From contig JBMFWA010000010.1 in NCBI GenBank assembly GCA_049965715.1, forward strand, positions 1 to 49,580: a stretch of DNA of 49,580 nt, in the 5' to 3' direction. Made by a program: the position numbers and the translations under genes. This document shows, piece after piece, positions 25,106 to 33,780 of this stretch. The notes under the pieces are model-generated. The model saw only the letters and a list, made by a program, of their open reading frames with translations, ran no database searches and had not been told where the DNA came from. Numbering within the stretch: position 1 is the stretch's first letter; each line of letters opens with the position of its first letter. The DNA is from JAKAFX01 sp049965715. GTDB lineage: Archaea > Thermoplasmatota > Thermoplasmata > Thermoplasmatales > Thermoplasmataceae.

Positions 25106-27025
25106 ATGTCTTTTAAGGACTATTTATCAGATGCTAGATCGATATTCGACCGATTATATCCAGACAACAAGATCACGGAGATAGACTATGAGGGCCCCAA
25201 CATTGTTGTTTATACAAAGGATGAGGAGCTGTTTGCAAAACGTGATGATCTTGCCAGGCAGATAGCTCAGGAAATAAGGCGCAGAATACTGATAAGGCCG
25301 GACCCCTCCATACTGGAATCAGAGGAAGAGGCGAAGTCGCACATCCAGGAAATAATACCAGAAAAAGCTGGCCTGCAGGATGTGTATTTTGAAGCTGACA
25401 CTGGAGAGGTTGTCATAGAATGCGATGAGCCGTCCGTGGTAACAGCAAGGTCTTCCGATATAGTCCAGCTTATAAAAGCCAAGACAAAATGGTCTCCCAG
25501 GGTAGTAAGGGCCCCACCGATGTATTCGAGAACGGTGAAGGAAACCCGCGAACTGTTGAGGGATGTCAAGCAGGAGAGAAAAGAATTCCTTCACAACCTT
25601 GGCCTCAAGCTGAATGTGCCGACAATGCCTGGGGAAACGTGGATAAGGATGACAGCACTCGGAGGACACCGAGAGGTTGGAAGGAGCGCCACCCTGGTTT
25701 CCACCAACAACTCCAAAATACTCGTTGACTGCGGAATGCTCAACTCCACTGATGACGATGCTCCGTGGGCAGGTGCACCATACCTGTATCTGCCGGAGAT
25801 ACAGCCGTTCAGTTCCCTGGATGCGGTTGTCCTTACTCATGCCCATCTTGATCACTCAGGACTTCTTCCAATACTCTACAAATACGGTTACGATGGACCG
25901 GTTTATATGACCCCTCCGACAAGGGATCTTGCGGCACTTCTGCAGAACGACTACATCAAGGTTGCGCATATGGAGGGGCACAAGGCTCCATATGAGTCGA
26001 AGCATATCAGGGATGAAATTAAGCACTCAATAGTTCTCAAGTATAATGAGACCACAGATATTACAAGAGACACCAGACTGACGTTCTATAATGCTGGCCA
26101 TATCCTTGGATCAGCATCTGTCCATCTTCACATTGGTGAGGGCATCTACAATATTGTTCTCAGCGGCGACGTTAAGTTTGAGAAGTCATGGCTCTTCAAT
26201 CCGGCTAACAACAGATTTCCAAGAGTTGAAACATTCATGACCGAATCGACCTACGCTGGGAGGGATGATTATTCACATACAAGACAGGAGGCAGGTCAGA
26301 CGCTCATTGAGATAATAAACAGGACGTTTTCAAAGGGTGGATCTGTTCTAATCCCTGTGTTCGCCGTTGGAAGAAGTCAGGAGGTTATGCTTGTCCTTGA
26401 AGAGGCCATGCGCTTGGGATCAATCCCGAAGACCACGGTATATCTCGACGGCATGATCATGGAGGCAACCGCTATCCATGCCGCTTACCCCGAATACCTC
26501 AACAGGGAACTGAGGGAGAAAATAATGATCAAGGGTGAGAATCCGTTCCTGAGCGATATCTTCAGAAAGGTGGAAAATTCCACAGAAAGAAGAGAGATAT
26601 GCGACTCCACCACAAGCTACATTGTTCTTGCCACATCAGGAATGATGAACGGCGGACCGGTCATGGAATACTTCAAATCATGGGTTGACTCACCAAAACA
26701 CAGTCTTGTCTTTGTTGGATACCAGGCGGACGGAACCCTGGGAAGGCGTATCCAGAGAGGAGCTACTGAACTCACCCTTTCCGATAATGGTAGACAGACA
26801 AAATTCCAGGTGAAAATGAACGTTGAAAATGCAGAAGGATTCTCAGGTCACTCCGATAAACGGCAGTTACTGTCGTACATCGCTACCATGCAGCCAAAGC
26901 CGCATAAGATCCTTGTCAATCACGGGGACGGCGAAAAAACCTATGAGTTCTCGAAACTTATAAGATCCAGGTTTGGCATTGAGGCCGTGGCCCTGAAGAA
27001 TCTTGAAACCATAAGGCTCTACTAG
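25106..27025 (+). CDS. fttA: aCPSF1/FttA: KH-domain beta-CASP ribonuclease
   Basis: A 639-residue protein homologous to CPSF73. Order: N-terminal KH-like domains (about 1-150), a metallo-beta-lactamase domain with the LTHAHLDHSGLLP metal site near residue 245, the beta-CASP region, and the C-terminal motif FSGHSDK with NHGD near the end. In archaea FttA ends transcripts at U-rich sites and acts as an endo/exonuclease. The ATG at 25106 is preferred because AGGTG (25092-25096) lies nine bases before it; a GTG at 25094 would add four residues. It directly follows psmB. All catalytic His and Asp positions look intact. Confidence 0.95.
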   Translation: MSFKDYLSDARSIFDRLYPDNKITEIDYEGPNIVVYTKDEELFAKRDDLARQIAQEIRRRILIRPDPSILESEEEAKSHIQEIIPEKAGLQDVYFEADTGEVVIECDEPSVVTARSSDIVQLIKAKTKWSPRVVRAPPMYSRTVKETRELLRDVKQERKEFLHNLGLKLNVPTMPGETWIRMTALGGHREVGRSATLVSTNNSKILVDCGMLNSTDDDAPWAGAPYLYLPEIQPFSSLDAVVLTHAHLDHSGLLPILYKYGYDGPVYMTPPTRDLAALLQNDYIKVAHMEGHKAPYESKHIRDEIKHSIVLKYNETTDITRDTRLTFYNAGHILGSASVHLHIGEGIYNIVLSGDVKFEKSWLFNPANNRFPRVETFMTESTYAGRDDYSHTRQEAGQTLIEIINRTFSKGGSVLIPVFAVGRSQEVMLVLEEAMRLGSIPKTTVYLDGMIMEATAIHAAYPEYLNRELREKIMIKGENPFLSDIFRKVENSTERREICDSTTSYIVLATSGMMNGGPVMEYFKSWVDSPKHSLVFVGYQADGTLGRRIQRGATELTLSDNGRQTKFQVKMNVENAEGFSGHSDKRQLLSYIATMQPKPHKILVNHGDGEKTYEFSKLIRSRFGIEAVALKNLETIRLY

Positions 27026-27227
27026 CCTCCAGCGGATTAACGGTTTGATCCTTCTATTTATGTTGAGACCGAACCAGCACATTCAAGACCAAATCAGTTT
27101 AGCATGAGGATACTGCAAATGTGATCCAGAATCAAGAGCTCCAGATATTCCGGTGCCCAAGGGGTCATGTCCTGGTTGAATTGCATGCTCAAAATGATTA
27201 AATGAAATACATACATCATGTCCGTTC

Positions 27228-28373
27228 ATGAAAATTCAGGGGATGCTGCTCTCTGCAACCAGAACTTTGAGATCGTCTGTTTTCACACTCCTTTCCATAG
27301 CAGCACCGTTTTACCTGGACACCCTTAGTCTGAATTATATCGAGATAGGACTTATTCTTCTTCTGAGTTCGGTCACCTCGACGGTTTTCATCTATGTCAT
27401 ACCGAGACTCAAGATTACTGCTACAAGCAAGGTGTTCCTTACGTGGGGGCTACTTTCCGCTTCCCTCCTATTGCTCGTCGTCAGTGACGGATTGCTGGAA
27501 TTCATACTTGCCCTGATCATTGGAGGACTCTCGCTTACAGGAAAGGATATGTCTCCAAATACATCAATTGAACAGTACACCATAGGCAGTTACTATCCAG
27601 ATCAGAGAGAGAAGAACAACCAGTTCTCCTATTACAATTTCCTTTCCTATGGCGGAAACATGGCTGCCTCACTGGCAATATTTGTATTCACAGGCCTGAC
27701 TTTCAGATCAATATTTATGGCAGGGTTAATACTAACACTTCTGGAGGCTGTTCCATACCTGTTTGTCAAGTTCCCGAACCCGAAACCCAGGGCAAAGGGT
27801 CAGCCTCCCAGCAGGGATGAGAGGAGAATTGTGTCGAGACTCACAGTCCTCTTTGGGACGGATTCGTTCGGCGGTGGTTTCGTGAACACTTCCATGCTCT
27901 CACTCTGGTTTCTTGCAGTTTATTCGCTGAAGATTGGTGAGACCGGACTCATATTTGTTGTTGTCAATCTTCTGACAATGATATCCGTCCTCATATCCGG
28001 CAGGCTGTCAACGCGGATAGGCCTCATCAGAACAATGGTCTCAACTCATCTAATCAGCAATGCATTTCTGATAATGATGTCGTTTGTCCACATTCTCTTC
28101 CTGAGCGAGATATTCCTGTTTCTCAGGCAGACTACAAGTCAGATGGATGTGCCCGCAAGAGACAGCTTCATAAACACAATTATTGAGCCCGATAGCAGGA
28201 TGTATACAAATTCCCATTTTCTTGCAGCAAGGAATCTCTCCAATGTACCGTCCCCTGCAGTTGGAAGCCTGCTGATAGATTTCTACCCGCTGGCGTTACC
28301 TGCTGTTGCCGGAGCAATCAAGAGCGCCTACGATATTGCTCTCTACGCGGGTTTCAGGAAATACAGGGTGTAG
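27228..28373 (+). CDS. Major facilitator superfamily transporter
   Basis: A 381-residue membrane protein with about 11-12 hydrophobic helices and a central cytoplasmic loop rich in charged residues (NPKPRAKGQPPSRDERR), the two-bundle layout of MFS carriers. The loop between helices 2 and 3 lacks a clear GxxxDRxGRR motif, so the subfamily is not assignable. The substrate is unknown. A TATA-like GATTAAATG box lies about 27 bases upstream (leaderless). It converges on the transaldolase-like gene with a three-base gap. Confidence 0.8.
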   Translation: MKIQGMLLSATRTLRSSVFTLLSIAAPFYLDTLSLNYIEIGLILLLSSVTSTVFIYVIPRLKITATSKVFLTWGLLSASLLLLVVSDGLLEFILALIIGGLSLTGKDMSPNTSIEQYTIGSYYPDQREKNNQFSYYNFLSYGGNMAASLAIFVFTGLTFRSIFMAGLILTLLEAVPYLFVKFPNPKPRAKGQPPSRDERRIVSRLTVLFGTDSFGGGFVNTSMLSLWFLAVYSLKIGETGLIFVVVNLLTMISVLISGRLSTRIGLIRTMVSTHLISNAFLIMMSFVHILFLSEIFLFLRQTTSQMDVPARDSFINTIIEPDSRMYTNSHFLAARNLSNVPSPAVGSLLIDFYPLALPAVAGAIKSAYDIALYAGFRKYRV

Positions 28374-28376
28374 GAA

Positions 28377-29042
28377 TCAGAGAGGGAAGCTCCCGTCAGG
28401 AAAAATTTTCTTCCAGTCATCCATGAACCTCAGCAGCCCCTCATCTGTCTTTGGATGCTGCGGCAGCTTCTTGAGAACCTCAAACGGCATTGTCACAACA
28501 TCCGCCCCTATGAGTGCAGACCTGACCACATGAATGGGATTCCTGATTGAGGCCACCAGAATTTTTGTACTGATGTCGTAATTTGTGAAAATTGTCTTAA
28601 TCTGTTCAATCAGGTACATTCCGTCTTCACCTATGTCATCCAGACGTCCTACAAAAGGTGAGACGTAACTTGCGCCGCTCTTCGCAGCGAAAAGTGCCTG
28701 GATGGGATTGAAAATCAGGGTGCAGTTCACTGGAATTTTCCTCTCCCTGAGCTTCTTAATTGTCTTGAGACCTTCCAGGGTCATCGGGATTTTTACCACA
28801 GCATTATCCCCAAGAGAGGCGATCTTCTCTGCCTGCTTCATCATACCTTCGTGGTCATCAGCAACCACCTCTATGCTAACAGGACCCGGGGTGATTTTCA
28901 ATATGCTCTTTACGACTGCCGGGAAATCTTTAACTTTCTCCTTTCCCATCAGTGATGGATTCGTTGTCACTCCATCAACAAGACCCCATTCCACTCCCTG
29001 CCTAATCTCTTCTATATTAGCCGTATCAAGAAATATTTGCAT
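28377..29042 (-). CDS. tal: Transaldolase / fructose-6-phosphate aldolase-like
   Basis: A 221-residue small transaldolase-family enzyme (TIM barrel). The start FLDTANIEEIRQGVEWGLVDGVTTNPSL is diagnostic and the Schiff-base Lys lies in DNAVVKIPMT. The small form covers both fructose-6-phosphate aldolase and single-barrel transaldolase; the neighbouring transketolase genes favour transaldolase in non-oxidative pentose phosphate interconversion. The start overlaps the end of the transketolase C-terminal gene by 17 bases. Third gene of the tktA-tktB-tal operon. Confidence 0.93.
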   Translation of the reverse strand: MQIFLDTANIEEIRQGVEWGLVDGVTTNPSLMGKEKVKDFPAVVKSILKITPGPVSIEVVADDHEGMMKQAEKIASLGDNAVVKIPMTLEGLKTIKKLRERKIPVNCTLIFNPIQALFAAKSGASYVSPFVGRLDDIGEDGMYLIEQIKTIFTNYDISTKILVASIRNPIHVVRSALIGADVVTMPFEVLKKLPQHPKTDEGLLRFMDDWKKIFPDGSFPL

Positions 29043-29982
29043 TTTTCTTCTCCTCCCTGAATATACTTTCTGAAGCTTGAACTATATTTGACACACCCAT
29101 ATGAAAATAATCAAACAGTTCCCAGGCACTGCCTGACTTCCCGAATGTGTCGTTCATCCCTATTCTGCGAACATACACCGGATACTCCTGAGATACAACC
29201 TCGGCTACCCTGCTGCCCAGGCCGTTGTATATGGAGTGTTCTTCCGCTGTTATGATGTGGCCGGTTTCCCTGGCCGCCTTCACAATTGCCTCCCGATCTA
29301 TTGGTTTTACCGATGACATGTTAATCACCCTTGTATCAATTCCTCTGGTCTTCAGCTCCTGGGCAGCCTGAAGCGAAAAGCTTACCATGGCGCCATTGGC
29401 AATTATGGTGACATCGCTGCCATCTCTCATGGTTGCTGCCCTGCCAAGGGTGAAATTATAATTCTCATCATTCAGAACCGGGAATTTTTCTCTTGTCAGT
29501 CTTGTGTATGACGGAGTTTTAACATTTTCATAAAGATATCTTATTACGCTCCTGGTCTCAATAGAATCAGCAGGAACGATCACCTTCATGTTAGGCAGTC
29601 CGGACATTATACCGACATCTTCCACAATCTGGTGAGTTGCACCATCCTCTCCCACAGTTATCCCCGCGTGAGTGACCACAAACTTCACATTAATATTGTT
29701 ATAACACACCGACTGCCTTATCTGCTCATAAGTCCTTGAAAGGAATACAGCAAAGGTTGAGGCAAATACCTTCTTTCCAGAAAGTGCAAGACCTGCTGCG
29801 GTAAGTACCATGGACTGTTCAGAAATCCCCATGTTAAAAAAGCGATCCGGAAACTTCTTCCCGAAGTTTGCAGTTTTTGTTGAACTTGAGAGATCGGCAT
29901 CAAGCACCACAACATCCCTGTCAGCCTCCCCAATGCGAATCAGTTCATCGCCATACGCCTCTCTCAGGCTTTCTGATTTCAT
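29026..29982 (-). CDS. tktB: Transketolase, C-terminal subunit
   Basis: A 318-residue subunit that holds the pyrimidine-binding and C-terminal domains of transketolase. ADLSSSTKTANFGKKFPDRFFNMGISEQSM contains the catalytic Glu (GISEQ). The downstream HAGITVGEDGATHQ and PSYTRLTREKFPV blocks are normal. With the N-terminal subunit upstream it makes the split enzyme seen in many archaea and anaerobes. The ATG at 29982 starts two bases after the stop of the N-terminal gene, so translation is coupled; a longer reading would begin inside that gene and is unlikely. Confidence 0.95.
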   Translation of the reverse strand: MKSESLREAYGDELIRIGEADRDVVVLDADLSSSTKTANFGKKFPDRFFNMGISEQSMVLTAAGLALSGKKVFASTFAVFLSRTYEQIRQSVCYNNINVKFVVTHAGITVGEDGATHQIVEDVGIMSGLPNMKVIVPADSIETRSVIRYLYENVKTPSYTRLTREKFPVLNDENYNFTLGRAATMRDGSDVTIIANGAMVSFSLQAAQELKTRGIDTRVINMSSVKPIDREAIVKAARETGHIITAEEHSIYNGLGSRVAEVVSQEYPVYVRRIGMNDTFGKSGSAWELFDYFHMGVSNIVQASESIFREEKKNANIS

Positions 29983-29983
29983 T

Positions 29984-30814
29984 TTAATTCTCACGTATCT
30001 CCTTAAGTGCTCTCTGATACAGATCTTCTGACTCAGGAGGACTTCCATGGTACTTCGGGTTATTCTCCATGTAACTTACCCCCTTGCCCTTGATAGTCCG
30101 GGCGATAATCAGTGTTGGATATCCTTCTGATTCCTTGGCTTTTTCGATTGCAGAAATGATCTCATTATGATTGTGTCCGTCGATTTCAAGCACGTTCCAT
30201 CCAAAACTCTCAACTTTACTTTTGATCTCAATCATCGGCATGATATCTTCGGTGAATCCGTCAAGCTGAATCATGTTCCTGTCCAGGATAACTATAAGGT
30301 TGTTCAGCCTGTATTTGTAGCCTGCCATAAATGATTCCCAGATGCTGCCTTCTTCAATTTCACCATCACCGATGACGACATAAACCCTGTTATGCCTGTT
30401 ATCAAGTTTTGATGCAAGAGCCATTCCTACCCCCACACCCAATCCCTGTCCCAGTGAACCTGTCGAAGCTTCCACACCGGGAACGCCGTAATGGACGTGT
30501 CCCTCAAGTTTGGATGATATCTTCCTGAAGCCTGAGAGGAGATCCTCTGGAAAATATCCCCTTAAAGACAGAATCGAATAGAGTGCCGGAGACGCATGAC
30601 CTTTGCTCAGAACGAACATGTCTCTTTCCGGGTCATTTGGATTCGCAGGATCAACTCGCATTTCCTTGAAATACAGTACAGTGAGTACGTCAATTATGCT
30701 CAGAGATCCTCCTGGATGGCCACTCTTTGCCCCGTATACCATTTCTATGATGTGCATTCTTGCCCTCTTTGAAATATCTCTGAGTTCGTTAAGAGAAAGC
30801 GATACATTATTCAA
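29984..30814 (-). CDS. tktA: Transketolase, N-terminal subunit
   Basis: A 276-residue subunit with the thiamine diphosphate-binding domain. The metal/cofactor motif GDGEIEEGSIWESFMAGYKYRLNN (GDG...NN) is in the second half, and KSGHPGGSLS near residue 30 and SKGHASPALY are typical. It pairs with the next gene to transfer two-carbon units between sugar phosphates. The start is probably a TTG at 30814, supported by AGGTG eight bases upstream; no ATG or GTG is available in frame nearby. First gene of the operon with the tktB and tal genes. Confidence 0.94.
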   Translation of the reverse strand: MNNVSLSLNELRDISKRARMHIIEMVYGAKSGHPGGSLSIIDVLTVLYFKEMRVDPANPNDPERDMFVLSKGHASPALYSILSLRGYFPEDLLSGFRKISSKLEGHVHYGVPGVEASTGSLGQGLGVGVGMALASKLDNRHNRVYVVIGDGEIEEGSIWESFMAGYKYRLNNLIVILDRNMIQLDGFTEDIMPMIEIKSKVESFGWNVLEIDGHNHNEIISAIEKAKESEGYPTLIIARTIKGKGVSYMENNPKYHGSPPESEDLYQRALKEIREN

Positions 30815-31000
30815 TGCACATGCACCTTTTGATTGTACCTGAAAATACTATGGAAAATGCCAACTCTGGAGATCACGGTTGGTGATTTACTATTAGATTA
30901 AAAAGCTTTTTTCACTTCAGGATATAATTTCAGCCAAATTTGCAGGAGTTATTGTCTGAACACGAAAATTGTACAAGTAGCACTGAATACTGAAACAAAG

Positions 31001-31008
31001 TTTTATTT
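31001..31008 (+). promoter_or_regulatory. TATA-like box of the 36-residue gene
   Basis: TTTTATTT centred 26 bases before the ATG at 31031. Its distance supports a leaderless mRNA that starts with this small gene. Confidence 0.45.
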
Positions 31009-31030
31009 GCAGTTAGTGATTTATTTTGCT

Positions 31031-31141
31031 ATGGAGAGCCCTACAGAATGCTTGAATATACCTTCAAATTATGCAGATTTAAGTATTTATAAGAAAATAG
31101 AAAATTTAATAGACACTTCTAAGATGAGGTGCTGTCTATGA
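31031..31141 (+). CDS. 36-residue small protein coupled to the next gene
   Basis: A short gene beginning MESPTECLNI and ending SKMRCCL. It has a TATA-like box at the leaderless distance, and its stop TGA overlaps the start ATG of the next gene (31138), the tightest form of translational coupling. Three Cys residues (one near the start, two near the end) stand out. It may be a leader peptide that controls the downstream gene or a small functional protein. No homologue is recognised. Confidence 0.5.
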   Translation: MESPTECLNIPSNYADLSIYKKIENLIDTSKMRCCL

Positions 31142-32040
31142 CTAAGTGTCCAATTTGTGCGATGACTTTTCCCAAATCAGATTATGATGGCCTTGCCAAG
31201 CACATTGTTCAGATGAGGGAAAAAAATGATCCTTTCCATTCAGGATGGCTCAGGGACTATCTTCCAAAGGATAACCCTAATGCCGCGGACTTAGCAGCCA
31301 AACTCAAGACATTCTATGGCCTTTCCGGAACGTCACTGTCTGACTGGATGTTCAAGGTATTCATAAACAGATTCTATGGGGAGAAACCACACCCATTTGT
31401 CGAGACAATGCAAAGACCCAAGAAATCGATATTTCTGGGATTTGGAGTCGAGTACTACTTTTTCTTAAAGGAGAAGATAAGAACTCTGTCCTATGTGATC
31501 GCAAAAACCGACAAGGACGATGTGCAAAAGTTTGAGGCTAGAATACTGCTGCCTGAACTATTGAACGACGGTAAGGATAGTAAATCCAGAACCACGCTTC
31601 TCTTTAAAATGTGCGACAGCCTTGGCGTGAACAGAGATGCACTGGCTTCTTCTGCTCCGCTTCCGCCCACTATACACTCTATTAAATTGTGGAACAGTAT
31701 AGCTGAAACTGAAAACTGGGTTGAGGTCATGTCATCTATCAATCCCCTGGATATTCTTTACAGCCCTGCTGTGAAAGAGAAGGGTGCAAAGTTATTCTTC
31801 TATGGCGACTCCGTGATGGAGAATGAGTGGATTCCTGATACAGTCAAAGAATTCCTTGCCTATCTGTCGGATCCTGCTAACGACTATGCAGAGGCTGGAC
31901 TGAAACTCATTGAGCAATATGCAAAGGAGATTGATGATGTTGAGGGTGTGCAATCTACATTTATCAGGTCAATAGATGCTCTTGACAGACATCTGATTGC
32001 CAGAGTGACCAGGGCAAAACAATACGAGAGCAAATCCTGA
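31138..32040 (+). CDS. Zinc-finger protein with TenA/heme-oxygenase-like domain (tentative)
   Basis: A 300-residue protein. The N-terminus CPICAMTFPKSDYDGLAKH is a C2H2-like zinc finger. The rest is predicted all helical; the spacing of helices and the C-terminal SIDALDRHLIARV segment suggest a heme-oxygenase-like fold as in TenA, PqqC or related iron-dependent oxidases, but the match is by eye and could be wrong. The ATG at 31138 has a GAGGTG ribosome site six bases upstream; a GTG at 31129 would be too close to it. It overlaps the 36-residue gene upstream and is followed 28 bases later by an 85-residue gene, probably in one operon. Substrate unknown. Confidence 0.5.
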   Translation: MTKCPICAMTFPKSDYDGLAKHIVQMREKNDPFHSGWLRDYLPKDNPNAADLAAKLKTFYGLSGTSLSDWMFKVFINRFYGEKPHPFVETMQRPKKSIFLGFGVEYYFFLKEKIRTLSYVIAKTDKDDVQKFEARILLPELLNDGKDSKSRTTLLFKMCDSLGVNRDALASSAPLPPTIHSIKLWNSIAETENWVEVMSSINPLDILYSPAVKEKGAKLFFYGDSVMENEWIPDTVKEFLAYLSDPANDYAEAGLKLIEQYAKEIDDVEGVQSTFIRSIDALDRHLIARVTRAKQYESKS

Positions 32041-32068
32041 AATCTTTCTGAATTGAGGTTATGGTTTA

Positions 32069-32326
32069 ATGGACGATCTGATCAGAAAATCTGTATATGT
32101 TAATAGTGAGAATGTTACTCTTGAATTGAGTTACAGAATGAATTTCGATGCGGAAAAGAGTTGTGGCTCACTGAAAATTTTCAGCGGTTCGCCTTCGGAA
32201 GATGAGGAGAACTATGAAATATATATGGAACTGCTCGATTGTGGCATGTCCGTGGAAGAATTGGACAGCGTAATTGCGAAGACCTTAGATCAAATTAAAA
32301 GTGGAAAGCTGGACGTCAAACTGTGA
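32069..32326 (+). CDS. Small protein of unknown function
   Basis: An 85-residue acidic protein, no membrane helix, with predicted beta strands in the first half (NVTLELSYRMNF) and a helix at the end (EELDSVIAKTLDQI). No family is recognised. It has a TGAGGT ribosome-site-like stretch before the ATG and follows the zinc-finger/TenA-like gene by 28 bases, so it is probably in its operon. Its stop lies five bases before the probable end of a mobile-element relic, and the C-terminus could therefore have been altered by an insertion. Confidence 0.6.
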   Translation: MDDLIRKSVYVNSENVTLELSYRMNFDAEKSCGSLKIFSGSPSEDEENYEIYMELLDCGMSVEELDSVIAKTLDQIKSGKLDVKL

Positions 32327-32330
32327 TTCA

Positions 32331-32560
32331 GTCAACTACTCCCCCTTTCACAGGGGGTTTGTTGCTGCCTGGATGGCGCAACGATTGGCCGGTTGAGAGC
32401 AGCCTGAGCTACCCAGACTGTTTCCTGGTTTCAGCCTGCTTCAATACTTCCGATGGAGCATCTCTTACGATCTGGTCAAGCGCGGAGGGTAATAGTTACA
32501 TCCTATTTCCTGTGTCTTTACAGGTCCCCCTGTTATGCCTGTTCTAATCGTGAGTATGTT
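32331..32560 (-). mobile_element. Probable relic of an IS200/IS605 element (tnpB 3' end)
   Basis: This gene-free stretch, read on the minus strand, ends with a stable hairpin (stem CCCCCT/AGGGGG at 32341-32346 and 32352-32357) followed by AGTAGTTGAC. A hairpin a few bases before TTGAC is the layout of the right end of IS200/IS605-type elements. Upstream on the minus strand, the text reads as a possible broken C-terminus of TnpB: NQETVWVAQAALNRP followed by a short tail ending CERGSS, with one in-frame stop before it. No TnpA and no left end are seen. The call rests on pattern memory and is tentative. Confidence 0.4.
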
Positions 32561-32734
32561 ATGAAACTCCATAGTACAGAACCATCTGGTGTGCTTCCCT
32601 GAATTGTCTGCCCGTTTCCAGAAGGGAATGATCATAAGGGAGTTTCTTCAATGGTCCTGAACATCAATTATTATATTTACAGCAAATCATTAATGTTCGC
32701 TTTCATCCACTTGGCGAGACAAGGGTCTTCCCGC
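32561..32734. other. Gene-free stretch between IS relic and ribK
   Basis: No gene, RNA or clear repeat is visible in the remaining 170 bases of this 408-base gap. The sequence is moderately AT-rich near 32660-32700. It may be further decayed mobile-element sequence or the trailing region of the ribK operon. Confidence 0.3.
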
Positions 32735-33403
32735 TCACTTCAGATAAACTTTTACAGTCACAGTGTCGCCATCCTTGAGTGCCAATTTATCCCGCAAATA
32801 GTATTCTGATATGAGTTCCATTGTGTCGGTATGTATCGTTCTCTCTGGCATCAGAACAGCACAGTTAACGCCATTTATCTTGCATTTGAAGGCCTTTACC
32901 GGTCCAAAGCTCCTGTCCTCGGTGGTGAAGCCGTCAATGTGAATTCCTGGACTGTTCTTCAGCATTCCGAGGTGCACATCCTCATTTGGCTTGACCTTCA
33001 CGTTAAGCGTCCCAAGAAAGGGAATGAACTTCAACTTTTCCTGAAACTGAATGATATAAAATTTTCTGGAGATATAGTACCTCCCTTCACCCAGTCCGCT
33101 TGTAACAATTCCCGTAATTTCGATTGTGTCCTCTGGGTTTAAAATTCCCATCAGCTCGTTAAGCTCAGTTATGAGCAGGTCCATCCCCTTTTCAGTCAGT
33201 TTAATTCTCTGTTTCCTGTTTTCCATCACTCGTGAAATTAGATCCTCTTTTCCCAGATTAATAAGGATTCTTGATGCTGATTGCTGACTGATTCCCAAGG
33301 TCCTGGCAAGTTTCATGCTGCTTACCACCGCACTGCTTGAATTGCCGCAAAGTTTCTTGATTTCCTTGAGAGCCTCAAATTCGATTCTGCTTATAGAAGT
33401 CAT
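32735..33403 (-). CDS. ribK: CTP-dependent riboflavin kinase with HTH domain (RbkR type)
   Basis: A 222-residue two-domain protein. Residues 1-85 form a winged helix-turn-helix (SSMKLARTLGISQQSASRIL with a following wing), and 95-222 form the archaeal CTP-dependent riboflavin kinase (SGLGEGRYYISRKFYIIQF, PFLGTLNVKV). It makes FMN from riboflavin. This fusion is known in Thermoplasma and other archaea, where the protein (RbkR) also represses riboflavin genes. The ribA gene at 18268-18846 is a plausible target. It is the last gene of the aIF2-beta/PIN/ribK operon, 11 bases after the PIN gene. Confidence 0.92.
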   Translation of the reverse strand: MTSISRIEFEALKEIKKLCGNSSSAVVSSMKLARTLGISQQSASRILINLGKEDLISRVMENRKQRIKLTEKGMDLLITELNELMGILNPEDTIEITGIVTSGLGEGRYYISRKFYIIQFQEKLKFIPFLGTLNVKVKPNEDVHLGMLKNSPGIHIDGFTTEDRSFGPVKAFKCKINGVNCAVLMPERTIHTDTMELISEYYLRDKLALKDGDTVTVKVYLK

Positions 33404-33414
33404 TTAAGTCACCC

Positions 33415-33780
33415 TTATGCAGGTACAATATTTCCATTTGTCCTAACAGAATATACCCCTATGCCTAAATTCCTGAGTCTTTTCTTCAGAACCCTGTCGT
33501 TTGTTAGCACAAACGATCCCAGCTCCCTTGCTGTTTGAATGATCGCTTCATCGCCCCTGCCCGATGTTCCATATTGTTTCATGCTGTTTGCTATTCCCAG
33601 TGCTGTCCGGAATACCTCAGAAGTTGGCGATCTCGCAACCAGAATTTTAAGTTCCTCGACGACAGAGGTTGGGATCAGTATCTCGTTGATCTGGTTTCCG
33701 ATATTCCTTAAATTATCAACTTTCTTTTTCTCAACGAGGTAAATAATTGCATTGGTATCCACTATCAATCGATGAATCAT
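33415..33780 (-). CDS. PIN-domain nuclease (Fcf1/Utp23-like)
   Basis: A 121-residue PIN domain. The acidic metal-binding residues are present: Asp8 in IVDTNAIIYL, Glu in VVEELK, Asp in GRGDEAIIQTA and Asp in LTNDRVLKKRL. The single-domain form next to translation genes resembles the archaeal proteins related to Fcf1, which trim ribosomal RNA in eukaryotes, rather than VapC toxins: no antitoxin gene is adjacent. The start ATG overlaps the aIF2-beta stop by 1 base, so it is coupled to it. A role in rRNA processing is inferred. Confidence 0.85.
   Translation of the reverse strand: MIHRLIVDTNAIIYLVEKKKVDNLRNIGNQINEILIPTSVVEELKILVARSPTSEVFRTALGIANSMKQYGTSGRGDEAIIQTARELGSFVLTNDRVLKKRLRNLGIGVYSVRTNGNIVPA

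Noticed and set aside
33415..33780. PIN domain as a VapC-type toxin
   Set aside because: No antitoxin-like gene is adjacent; it is embedded between aIF2-beta and ribK with 1-base coupling, which favours a housekeeping role.
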